From the NCBI GenBank assembly GCA_949128115.1, contig OX421968.1:53895423-53959422 (forward strand): a stretch of DNA of 64,000 bases, read 5' to 3'. How positions within the stretch are numbered: position 1 is the stretch's first letter; each line of letters begins with the position of its first letter. The notes below the pieces were generated by a model. The model saw nothing but the letters and a program-made list of their open reading frames with translations. It searched no databases and was not told the origin of the DNA. The position numbers and the translations under genes are program-made. Shown here in pieces: positions 52,123-64,000 of this stretch. The DNA is from Anaspis maculata. Taxonomy: Eukaryota > Arthropoda > Insecta > Coleoptera > Scraptiidae.

Positions 52123-55100
52123 ATGAATGTTTGACAAATCATTAACAAAGACGTCCTCTCCATGGAAAAGTGTCAATAACTGGGAAATGGACCATGGAAG
52201 ACAAGAACTGATGGATGCTTTCGATTGCTATTACCATGTCTAACAATTTGAAACCGTTTTCGAATCGATCGGACAAAGTCGAGGTTTTCCACAATTTTTT
52301 TTGCAAGGCTATAGCAAGGCAATATTTTGAAATTTTGAATTTTCGATTTAATGCGATGACAGAGTTGTATCGTCATTGCTTTGAAATTACGTGAACACCA
52401 GAATGTCCCTGCGTGAGTATTTACCATTAAAAATGAATGTTTGACAAATCATTAACAAAGACGTCCTCTCCATGGACAAGTGTCAATAACTGGGAAATGG
52501 ACCATGGAGACAAGAACTGATGGATGCTTTCGATTGCTATTACCATGTCTAACAATTTGAAACCGTTTTCGAATCGATCGGACAAAGTCGAAGTTTTCCA
52601 CAATTTTTTTTGCAAGGCTATAGCAAGGCAATATTTTGAAATTTTGAATTTTCGATTTTATGCGATGACAGAGTTGTATCGTCATTGCTTTGAAATTACG
52701 TGAACAGCAAAATGTCCCTGCGTGAGTATTTACCATTAAAAATGAATGTTTGACAAATCATTAACAAAGACGTCCTCTCCATGGAAAAGTGTCAATAACT
52801 GGGAAATGGACCATGGAAGACAAGAACTGATGGATGCTTTCGATTGCTATTACCATGTCTAACAATTTGAAACCGTTTTCGAATCGATCGGACAAAGTCG
52901 AAGTTTTCCACAATTTTTTTTGCAAGGCAAGGCAAGATTTTGAAATTTTGAATTTTCGATTTAATGCGATGACAGAGTTGTATCGTCATTGCTTTGAAAT
53001 TACGTGAACAGCAAAATGTCCCTGCGTGAGTATTAACCATTAAAAATGAATGTTTGACAAATCATTAACAAAGACGTCCTCTCCATGGACAAGTGCCAAT
53101 AACTGGGAAATGGACCATGGAAGACAAGAACTGATGGATGCTTTCGATTGCTATTACCATGTCTAACAATTTGAAACCGTTTTCGAATCGATCGGACAAA
53201 GTCGAAGTTTCCCACAATTTTTTTTGCAAGGCAAGATTTTGAAATTTTGAATTTTCGATTTAATGCGATGACAGAGTTGTATAGTCATTGCTTTGAAATT
53301 ACGTGAACAGCAAAATGTCCCTGCGTGAGTATTAACCATTAAAAATGAATGTTTGACAAATCATTAACAAAGACGTCCTCTCCATGGACAAGTGTCAATA
53401 CCTGGGAAATGGACCATGGAAGACAAGAACTGATGGATGCTTTCGATTGCTATTACCATGTCTAACAATTTGAAACCGTTTTCGAATCGATCGGACAAAG
53501 TCGAGGGTTTCCACAATTTTTTTTGCAAGACAATAGCATAATAAATATAGCAAGGCAATATTTTGAAATTTTGAATTTTCGATTGTATGCGATGACAGAG
53601 TTGTATCGTCATTGCTTTGAAATTACGTGAACAGCAAAATGTCCCTGCGTGAGTATTAACCATTAAAAATGAATGTTTGACAAATCATTAACAAAGACGT
53701 CCTCTCCATGGAAAAGTGTCAATAACTGGGAAATGGACCATGGAAGACAAGAACTGATGGATGCTTTCGATTGCTATTACCATGTCTAACAATTTGAAAC
53801 CGTTTTCGAATCGATCGGACAAAGTCGAGGGTTTCCACAATTTTTTTTGCAAGACAATAGCATAATAAATATAGCAAGGCAATATTTTGAAATTTTGAAT
53901 TTTCGATTGTATGCGATGACAGAGTTGTATCGTCATTGCTTTGAAATTACGTGAACAGCAAAATGTCCCTGCGTGAGTATTAACCATTAAAAATGAATGT
54001 TTGACAAATCATTAACAAAGACGTCCTCTCCATGGAAAAGTGTCAATAACTGGGAAATGGACCATGGAAGACAAGAACTGATGGATGCTTTCGATTGCTA
54101 TTACCATGTCTAACAATTTGAAACCGTTTTCGAATCGATCGGACAAAGTCGAGGGTTTCCACAATTTTTTTTGCAAGACAATAGCATAATAAATATAGCA
54201 AGGCAATATTTTGAAATTTTGAATTTTCGATTGTATGCGATGACAGAGTTGTATCGTCATTGCTTTGAAATTACGTGAACAGCAAAATGTCCCTGCGTGA
54301 GTATTAACCATTAAAAATGAATGTTTGACAAATCATTAACAAAGACGTCCTCTCCATGGAAAAGTGTCAATAACTGGGAAATGGACCATGGAAGACAAGA
54401 ACTGATGGATGCTTTCGATTGCTATTACCATGTCTAACAATTTGAAACCGTTTTCGAATCGATCGGACAAAGTCGAAGTTTTCCACAATTTTTTTTGCAA
54501 GGCAAGGCAAGATTTTGAAATTTTGAATTTTCGATTTAATGCGATGACAGAGTTGTATCGTCATTGCTTTGAAATTACGTGAACAGCAAAATGTCCCTGC
54601 GTGAGTATTAACCATTAAAAATGAATGTTTGACAAATCATTAACAAAGACGTCCTCTCCATGGACAAGTGCCAATAACTGGGAAATGGACCATGGAAGAC
54701 AAGAACTGATGGATGCTTTCGATTGCTATTACCATGTCTAACAATTTGAAACCGTTTTCGAATCGATCGGACAAAGTCGAAGTTTTCCACAATTTTTTTT
54801 GCAAGGCAAGATTTTGAAATTTTGAATTTTCGATTTAATGCGATGACAGAGTTGTATAGTCATTGCTTTGAAATTACGTGAACAGCAAAATGTCCCTGCG
54901 TGAGTATTAACCATTAAAAATGAATGTTTGACAAATCATTAACAAAGACGTCCTCTCCATGGACAAGTGTCAATACCTGGGAAATGGACCATGGAAGACA
55001 AGAACTGATGGATGCTTTCGATTGCTATTACCATGTCTAACAATTTGAAACCGTTTTCGAATCGATCGGACAAAGTCGAGGGTTTCCACAATTTTTTTTG

Positions 55101-58100
55101 CAAGACAATAGCATAATAAATATAGCAAGGCAATATTTTGAAATTTTGAATTTTCGATTGTATGCGATGACAGAGTTGTATCGTCATTGCTTTGAAATTA
55201 CGTGAACAGCAAAATGTCCCTGCGTGAGTATTAACCATTAAAAATGAATGTTTGACAAATCATTAACAAAGACGTCCTCTCCATGGACAAGTGTCAATAC
55301 CTGGGAAATGGACCATGGAAGACAAGAACTGATGGATGCTTTCGATTGCTATTACCATGTCTAACAATTTGAAACCGTTTTCGAATCGATCGGACAAAGT
55401 CGAGGGTTTCCACAATTTTTTTTGCAAGACAATAGCATAATAAATATAGCAAGGCAATATTTTGAAATTTTGAATTTTCGATTGTATGCGATGACAGAGT
55501 TGTATCGTCATTGCTTTGAAATTACGTGAACAGCAAAATGTCCCTGCGTGAGTATTAACCATTAAAAATGAATGTTTGACAAATCATTAACAAAGACGTC
55601 CTCTCCATGGAAAAGTGTCAATAACTGGGAAATGGACCATGGAGGCAAGAACTGATGGATGCTTTCGATTGCTATTACCATGTCTAACAATTTGAAACCG
55701 TTTTCGAATCGATCGGACAAAGTCGAGGGTTTCCACAATTTTTTTTGCAAGACAATAGCATAATAAATATAGCAAGGCAATATTTTGAAATTTTGAATTT
55801 TCGATTGTATGCGATGACAGAGTTGTATCGTCATTGCTTTGAAATTACGTGAACAGCAAAATGTCCCTGCGTGAGTATTAACCATTAAAAATGAATGTTT
55901 GACAAATCATTAACAAAGACGTCCTCTCCATGGACAAGTGTCAATAACTGGGAAATGGACCATGGAGGCAAGAACTGATGGATGCTTTCGATTGCTATTA
56001 CCATGTCTAACAATTTGAAACCGTTTTCGAATCGATCGGACAAAGTCGAGGGTTTCCACAATTTTTTTTGCAAGACAATAGCATAATAAATATAGCAAGG
56101 CAATATTTTGAAATTTTGAATTTTCGATTGTATGCGATGACAGAGTTGTATCGTCATTGCTTTGAAATTACGTGAACAGCAAAATGTCCCTGCGTGAGTA
56201 TTAACCATTAAAAATGAATGTTTGACAAATCATTAACAAAGACGTCCTCTCCATGGACAAGTGTCAATAACTGGGAAATGGACCATGGAGGCAAGAACTG
56301 ATGGATGCTTTCGATTGCTATTACCATGTCTAACAATTTGAAACCGTTTTCGAATCGATCGGACAAAGTCGAGGGTTTCCACAATTTTTTTTGCAAGACA
56401 ATAGCATAATAAATATAGCAAGGCAATATTTTGAAATTTTGAATTTTCGATTGTATGCGATGACAGAGTTGTATCGTCATTGCTTTGAAATTACGTGAAC
56501 AGCAAAATGTCCCTGCGTGAGTATTAACCATTAAAAATGAATGTTTGACAAATCATTAACAAAGACGTCCTCTCCATGGACAAGTGTCAATACCTGGGAA
56601 ATGGACCATGGAAGACAAGAACTGATGGATGCTTTCGATTGCTATTACCATGTCTAACAATTTGAAACCGTTTTCGAATCGATCGGACAAAGTCGAGGGT
56701 TTCCACAATTTTTTTTGCAAGACAATAGCATAATAAATATAGCAAGGCAATATTTTGAAATTTTGAATTTTCGATTGTATGCGATGACAGAGTTGTATCG
56801 TCATTGCTTTGAAATTACGTGAACAGCAAAATGTCCCTGCGTGAGTATTAACCATTAAAAATGAATGTTTGACAAATCATTAACAAAGACGTCCTCTCCA
56901 TGGACAAGTGTCAATAACTGGGAAATGGACCATGGAGGCAAGAACTGATGGATGCTTTCGATTGCTATTACCATGTCTAACAATTTGAAACCGTTTTCGA
57001 ATCGATCGGACAAAGTCGAGGGTTTCCACAATTTTTTTTGCAAGACAATAGCATAATAAATATAGCAAGGCAATATTTTGAAATTTTGAATTTTCGATTT
57101 AATGCGATGACAGAGTTGTATCGTCATTGCTTTGAAATTACGTGAACACCAGAATGTCCCTGCGTGAGTATTTACCATTAAAAATGAATGTTTGACAAAT
57201 CATTAACAAAGACGTCCTCTCCATGGACAAGTGTCAATAACTGGGAAATGGACCATGGAGACAAGAACTGATGGATGCTTTCGATTGCTATTACCATGTC
57301 TAACAATTTGAAACCGTTTTCGAATCGATCGGACAAAGTCGAGGGTTTCCACAATTTTTTTTGCAAGACAATAGCATAATAAATATAGCAAGGCAATATT
57401 TTGAAATTTTGAATTTTCGATTTAATGCGATGACAGAGTTGTATCGTCATTGCTTTGAAATTACGTGAACACCAGAATGTCCCTGCGTGAGTATTTACCA
57501 TTAAAAATGAATGTTTGACAAATCATTAACAAAGACGTCCTCTCCATGGACAAGTGTCAATAACTGGGAAATGGACCATGGAGACAAGAACTGATGGATG
57601 CTTTCGATTGCTATTACCATGTCTAACAATTTGAAACCGTTTTCGAATCGATCGGACAAAGTCGAAGTTTTCCACAATTTTTTTTGCAAGGCAAGGCAAG
57701 ATTTTGAAATTTTGAATTTTCGATTTAATGCGATGACAGAGTTGTATCGTCATTGCTTTGAAATTACGTGAACAGCAAAATGTCCCTGCGTGAGTATTAA
57801 CCATTAAAAATGAATGTTTGACAAATCATTAACAAAGACGTCCTCTCCATGGACAAGTGCCAATAACTGGGAAATGGACCATGGAAGACAAGAACTGATG
57901 GATGCTTTCGACTGCTATTACCATGTCTAACAATTTGAAACCGTTTTCGAATCGATCGGACAAAGTCGAGGGTTTCCACAATTTTTTTTGCAAGACAATA
58001 GCATAATAAATATAGCAAGGCAATATTTTGAAATTTTGAATTTTCGATTTAATGCGATGACAGAGTTGTATCGTCATTGCTTTGAAATTACGTGAACACC

Positions 58101-61100
58101 AGAATGTCCCTGCGTGAGTATTTACCATTAAAAATGAATGTTTGACAAATCATTAACAAAGACGTCCTCTCCATGGACAAGTGTCAATAACTGGGAAATG
58201 GACCATGGAGACAAGAACTGATGGATGCTTTCGATTGCTATTACCATGTCTAACAATTTGAAACCGTTTTCGAATCGATCGGACAAAGTCGAGGGTTTCC
58301 ACAATTTTTTTTGCAAGACAATAGCATAATAAATATAGCAAGGCAATATTTTGAAATTTTGAATTTTCGATTTAATGCGATGACAGAGTTGTATCGTCAT
58401 TGCTTTGAAATTACGTGAACACCAGAATGTCCCTGCGTGAGTATTTACCATTAAAAATGAATGTTTGACAAATCATTAACAAAGACGTCCTCTCCATGGA
58501 CAAGTGTCAATAACTGGGAAATGGACCATGGAGACAAGAACTGATGGATGCTTTCGATTGCTATTACCATGTCTAACAATTTGAAACCGTTTTCGAATCG
58601 ATCGGACAAAGTCGAAGTTTTCCACAATTTTTTTTGCAAGGCAAGGCAAGATTTTGAAATTTTGAATTTTCGATTTAATGCGATGACAGAGTTGTATCGT
58701 CATTGCTTTGAAATTACGTGAACACCAGAATGTCCCTGCGTGAGTATTTACCATTAAAAATGAATGTTTGACAAATCATTAACAAAGACGTCCTCTCCAT
58801 GGACAAGTGTCAATAACTGGGAAATGGACCATGGAGACAAGAACTGATGGATGCTTTCGATTGCTATTACCATGTCTAACAATTTGAAACCGTTTTCGAA
58901 TCGATCGGACAAAGTCGAAGTTTTCCACAATTTTTTTTGCAAGGCAAGGCAAGATTTTGAAATTTTGAATTTTCGATTTAATGCGATGACAGAGTTGTAT
59001 CGTCATTGCTTTGAAATTACGTGAACAGCAAAATGTCCCTGCGTGAGTATTAACCATTAAAAATGAATGTTTGACAAATCATTAACAAAGACGTCCTCTC
59101 CATGGACAAGTGCCAATAACTGGGAAATGGACCATGGAAGACAAGAACTGATGGATGCTTTCGATTGCTATTACCATGTCTAACAATTTGAAACCGTTTT
59201 CGAATCGATCGGACAAAGTCGAGGGTTTCCACAATTTTTTTTGCAAGACAATAGCATAATAAATATAGCAAGGCAATATTTTGAAATTTTGAATTTTCGA
59301 TTGTATGCGATGACAGAGTTGTATCGTCATTGCTTTGAAATTACGTGAACAGCAAAATGTCCCTGCGTGAGTATTAACCATTAAAAATGAATGTTTGACA
59401 AATCATTAACAAAGACGTCCTCTCCATGGACAAGTGTCAATACCTGGGAAATGGACCATGGAAGACAAGAACTGATGGATGCTTTCGATTGCTATTACCA
59501 TGTCTAACAATTTGAAACCGTTTTCGAATCGATCGGACAAAGTCGAGGGTTTCCACAATTTTTTTTGCAAGACAATAGCATAATAAATATAGCAAGGCAA
59601 TATTTTGAAATTTTGAATTTTCGATTGTATGCGATGACAGAGTTGTATCGTCATTGCTTTGAAATTACGTGAACAGCAAAATGTCCCTGCGTGAGTATTA
59701 ACCATTAAAAATGAATGTTTGACAAATCATTAACAAAGACGTCCTCTCCATGGACAAGTGTCAATAACTGGGAAATGGACCATGGAGGCAAGAACTGATG
59801 GATGCTTTCGATTGCTATTACCATGTCTAACAATTTGAAACCGTTTTCGAATCGATCGGACAAAGTCGAGGGTTTCCACAATTTTTTTTGCAAGACAATA
59901 GCATAATAAATATAGCAAGGCAATATTTTGAAATTTTGAATTTTCGATTTAATGCGATGACAGAGTTGTATCGTCATTGCTTTGAAATTACGTGAACACC
60001 AGAATGTCCCTGCGTGAGTATTTACCATTAAAAATGAATGTTTGACAAATCATTAACAAAGACGTCCTCTCCATGGACAAGTGTCAATAACTGGGAAATG
60101 GACCATGGAGACAAGAACTGATGGATGCTTTCGATTGCTATTACCATGTCTAACAATTTGAAACCGTTTTCGAATCGATCGGACAAAGTCGAGGGTTTCC
60201 ACAATTTTTTTTGCAAGACAATAGCATAATAAATATAGCAAGGCAATATTTTGAAATTTTGAATTTTCGATTTAATGCGATGACAGAGTTGTATCGTCAT
60301 TGCTTTGAAATTACGTGAACACCAGAATGTCCCTGCGTGAGTATTTACCATTAAAAATGAATGTTTGACAAATCATTAACAAAGACGTCCTCTCCATGGA
60401 CAAGTGTCAATAACTGGGAAATGGACCATGGAGACAAGAACTGATGGATGCTTTCGATTGCTATTACCATGTCTAACAATTTGAAACCGTTTTCGAATCG
60501 ATCGGACAAAGTCGAAGTTTTCCACAATTTTTTTTGCAAGGCTATAGCAAGGCAATATTTTGAAATTTTGAATTTTCGATTTTATGCGATGACAGAGTTG
60601 TATCGTCATTGCTTTGAAATTACGTGAACAGCAAAATGTCCCTGCGTGAGTATTTACCATTAAAAATGAATGTTTGACAAATCATTAACAAAGACGTCCT
60701 CTCCATGGACAAGTGTCAATAACTGGGAAATGGACCATGGAGACAAGAACTGATGGATGCTTTCGATTGCTATTACCATGTCTAACAATTTGAAACCGTT
60801 TTCGAATCGATCGGACAAAGTCGAAGTTTTCCACAATTTTTTTTGCAAGGCTATAGCAAGGCAATATTTTGAAATTTTGAATTTTCGATTTTATGCGATG
60901 ACAGAGTTGTATCGTCATTGCTTTGAAATTACGTGAACAGCAAAATGTCCCTGCGTGAGTATTTACCATTAAAAATGAATGTTTGACAAATCATTAACAA
61001 AGACGTCCTCTCCATGGAAAAGTGTCAATAACTGGGAAATGGACCATGGAAGACAAGAACTGATGGATGCTTTCGATTGCTATTACCATGTCTAACAATT

Positions 61101-64000
61101 TGAAACCGTTTTCGAATCGATCGGACAAAGTCGAAGTTTTCCACAATTTTTTTTGCAAGGCAAGGCAAGATTTTGAAATTTTGAATTTTCGATTTAATGC
61201 GATGACAGAGTTGTATCGTCATTGCTTTGAAATTACGTGAACAGCAAAATGTCCCTGCGTGAGTAATTACCATTAAAAATGAATGTTTGACAAATCATTA
61301 ACAAAGACGTCCTCTCCATGGACAAGTGCCAATAACTGGGAAATGGACCATGGAAGACAAGAACTGATGGATGCTTTCGATTGCTATTACCATGTCTAAC
61401 AATTTGAAACCGTTTTCGAATCGATCGGACAAAGTCGAAGTTTCCCACAATTTTTTTTGCAAGGCAAGATTTTGAAATTTTGAATTTTCGATTTAATGCG
61501 ATGACAGAGTTGTATAGTCATTGCTTTGAAATTACGTGAACAGCAAAATGTCCCTGCGTGAGTATTAACCATTAAAAATGAATGTTTGACAAATCATTAA
61601 CAAAGACGTCCTCTCCATGGACAAGTGTCAATACCTGGGAAATGGACCATGGAAGACAAGAACTGATGGATGCTTTCGATTGCTATTACCATGTCTAACA
61701 ATTTGAAACCGTTTTCGAATCGATCGGACAAAGTCGAGGGTTTCCACAATTTTTTTTGCAAGACAATAGCATAATAAATATAGCAAGGCAATATTTTGAA
61801 ATTTTGAATTTTCGATTGTATGCGATGACAGAGTTGTATCGTCATTGCTTTGAAATTACGTGAACAGCAAAATGTCCCTGCGTGAGTATTAACCATTAAA
61901 AATGAATGTTTGACAAATCATTAACAAAGACGTCCTCTCCATGGACAAGTGTCAATAACTGGGAAATGGACCATGGAGACAAGAACTGATGGATGCTTTC
62001 GATTGCTATTACCATGTCTAACAATTTGAAACCGTTTTCGAATCGATCGGACAAAGTCGAGGGTTTCCACAATTTTTTTTGCAAGACAATAGCATAATAA
62101 ATATAGCAAGGCAATATTTTGAAATTTTGAATTTTCGATTTAATGCGATGACAGAGTTGTATCGTCATTGCTTTGAAATTACGTGAACACCAGAATGTCC
62201 CTGCGTGAGTATTTACCATTAAAAATGAATGTTTGACAAATCATTAACAAAGACGTCCTCTCCATGGACAAGTGTCAATAACTTGGAAATGGACCATGGA
62301 AGACAAGAACTGATGGATGCTTTCAATATCTATTACCATGTCTAACAATTTGAAACCGTTTTCGAATCGATCGGACAAAGTCGAAGTTTTCCACAATTTT
62401 TTTTGCAAGGCTATAGCAAGGCAAGATTTTGAAATTTTGAATTTTCGATTTAATGCAATGACAGAGTTGTATCGTCATTGCTTTGAAATTACGTGAACAG
62501 CAAAATGTCCTTGCGTGAGTATTAACCATTAAAAATGAATGTTTGACAAATCATTAACAAAGACGTCCTCTCCATGGACAAGTGTCAATAACTGGGAAAT
62601 GGACCATGGAAGACAAGAACTGATGGATGCTTCCGATTGCTATTACCATGTCTAACAATTTGAAACCGTTTTCGAATCGATCGGACAAAGTCGAGGTTTT
62701 CCACAATTTTTTTTGCAAGGCTATAAGCAAGGCAAGATTTTGAAATTTTGAATTTTCGATTTAATGCGATGACAGAGTTGTATCGTCATTGCTTTGAAAT
62801 TACGTGAACAGCAAAATGTCCCTGCGTGAGTATTAACCATTAAAAATGAATGTTTGACAAATCATTAACAAAGACGTCCTCTCCATGGAAAAGTGTCAAT
62901 AACTGGGAAATGGACCATGGAAGACAAGAACTGATGGATGCTTTCGATTGCTATTACCATGTCTAACAATTTGAAACCGTTTTCGAATCGATCGGACAAA
63001 GTCGAGGTTTTCCACAATTTTTTTTGCAAGGCTATAGCAAGGCAATATTTTGAAATTTTGAATTTTCGATTTTATGCGATGACAGAGTTGTATCGTCATT
63101 GCTTTGAAATTACGTGAACACCAGAATGTCCCTGCGTGAGTATTTACCATTAAAAATGAATGTTTGACAAATCATTAACAAAGACGTCCTCTCCATGGAC
63201 AAGTGTCAATAACTTGGAAATGGACCATGGAAGACAAGAACTGATGGATGCTTTCAATATCTATTACCATGTCTAACAATTTGAAACCATTTTCGAATCG
63301 ATCGGACAAAGTCGAAGTTTTCCACAATTTTTTTTTCAAGGCTATAGCAAGGCAAGATTTTGAAATTTTGAATTTTCGATTTAATGCGATGACAGAGTTG
63401 TATCGTCATTGCTTTGAAATTACGTGAACAGCAAAATGTCCCTGCGTGAGTATTTACCATTAAAAATGAATGTTTGACAAATCATTAACAAAGACGTCCT
63501 CTCCATGGACAAGTGTCAATAACTGGGAAATGGACCATGGAGACAAGAACTGATGGATGCTTTCGATTGCTATTACCATGTCTAACAATTTGAAACCGTT
63601 TTCGAATCGATCGGACAAAGTCGAAGTTTTCCACAATTTTTTTTGCAAGGCTATAGCAAGGCAAGATTTTGAAATTTTGAATTTTCGATTTAATGCAATG
63701 ACAGAGTTGTATCGTCATTGCTTTGAAATTACGTGAACAGCAAAATGTCCTTGCGTGAGTATTAACCATTAAAAATGAATGTTTGACAAATCATTAACAA
63801 AGACGTCCTCTCCATGGACAAGTGTCAATAACTGGGAAATGGACCATGGAAGACAAGAACTGATGGATGTTTTCGATTGCTATTACCATGTCTAACAATT
63901 TGAAACCGTTTTCGAATCGATCGGACAAAGTCGAGGTTTTCCACAATTTTTTTTGCAAGGCTATAAGCAAGGCAAGATTTTGAAATTTTGAATTTTCGAT

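Larger units (their letters stand above)
8121..64000 (+). repeat. about 314-bp satellite DNA array, 177+ monomers
   Basis: Counting each monomer from ATGAATGTTTGAC, I find 177 complete head-to-tail units plus one cut by the window end, all in one orientation. Landmarks in order: GACGTCCTCTCCATGG; a second CCATGG about 40 bases on; AACTGATGGATGCTTTC; TTCGAATCGATCGGAC; ACAATTTTTTTTGCAAG; a variable indel region; GAAATTTTGAATTTTCGAT; GAGTTGTATCGTCATTGC; CCCTGCGTGAGTATTWACC. Length classes are 299, 304, 310 and 323/324 bp, with rarer 305, 309, 311, 312 and 314-bp units. Outside the indel region, units differ at only a few linked positions. No other gene, transposon insertion or inversion interrupts the array. 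The right end is not in the window. Confidence 0.98.

Noticed and set aside
8176..63769. Dozens of minus-strand open frames of 60-107 codons in the satellite, many starting Met-Val-Asn-Thr-His
   Set aside because: They repeat because the monomer repeats. Length classes differ by 5, 6, 11, 14 or 25 bases, and one-base deletions (GGAGACAAG) change the frame, giving several unrelated C-termini. There is no sign that a frame is maintained.
8121..64000. CRISPR-like array
   Set aside because: Repeats are contiguous monomers of about 314 bp without unique spacers, in a eukaryotic context.

Overview
The window looks like animal (eukaryotic) nuclear DNA, most likely an invertebrate and possibly an arthropod. 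The evidence is a non-LTR (LINE) reverse transcriptase with a microsatellite tail, good eukaryotic splice-site and AATAAA signals, AT-rich low-complexity DNA, and a very large satellite array. No bacterial gene organisation, rRNA, tRNA or CRISPR array is visible. The species cannot be named from the sequence.

Positions 1-8120 are mixed low-copy DNA. A candidate 3'-terminal exon on the plus strand (79-185) has an AATAAA at 249. A candidate degenerate exon (1760-2113) follows, then a 5'-truncated, frameshifted LINE (about 2897-4806). Next comes a possible two-exon 3' gene end (5079-5355 joined to 6742-6839, AATAAA at 6858). Its putative intron holds an 18-unit, 70-bp minisatellite organised as 140-bp dimers (5473-6701). 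At 7034-7720 there are about five tandem 167-bp units, each built around a hairpin. Last is a minus-strand open frame (7802-8179) that runs across the edge of the satellite.

From about 8121 to the end of the window (about 55.9 kb) the DNA is one head-to-tail satellite. I count 177 complete monomers plus a partial one, with a mean of about 314 bp, all in one orientation and very similar to each other. Monomers fall into discrete length classes (about 299, 304, 310 and 323/324 bp) that differ almost only at one indel hotspot. The classes are arranged in nested higher-order repeats: 623-bp dimers, 933-bp and 918-bp trimers, a 1,576-bp pentamer, a 14-monomer block of about 4.35 kb, and a 5,135-bp 16-mer present in two full copies plus a partial third. 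This satellite is the main feature of the window. It may be pericentromeric or centromeric heterochromatin, but position on the chromosome cannot be read from the sequence.

The short open frames inside the satellite recur because the monomer recurs. Their frame is broken by the length classes, so I do not annotate them as genes. The apparent genes in the left 8 kb are fragments inferred from reading frame and splice signals only; none has a recognised family except the LINE.
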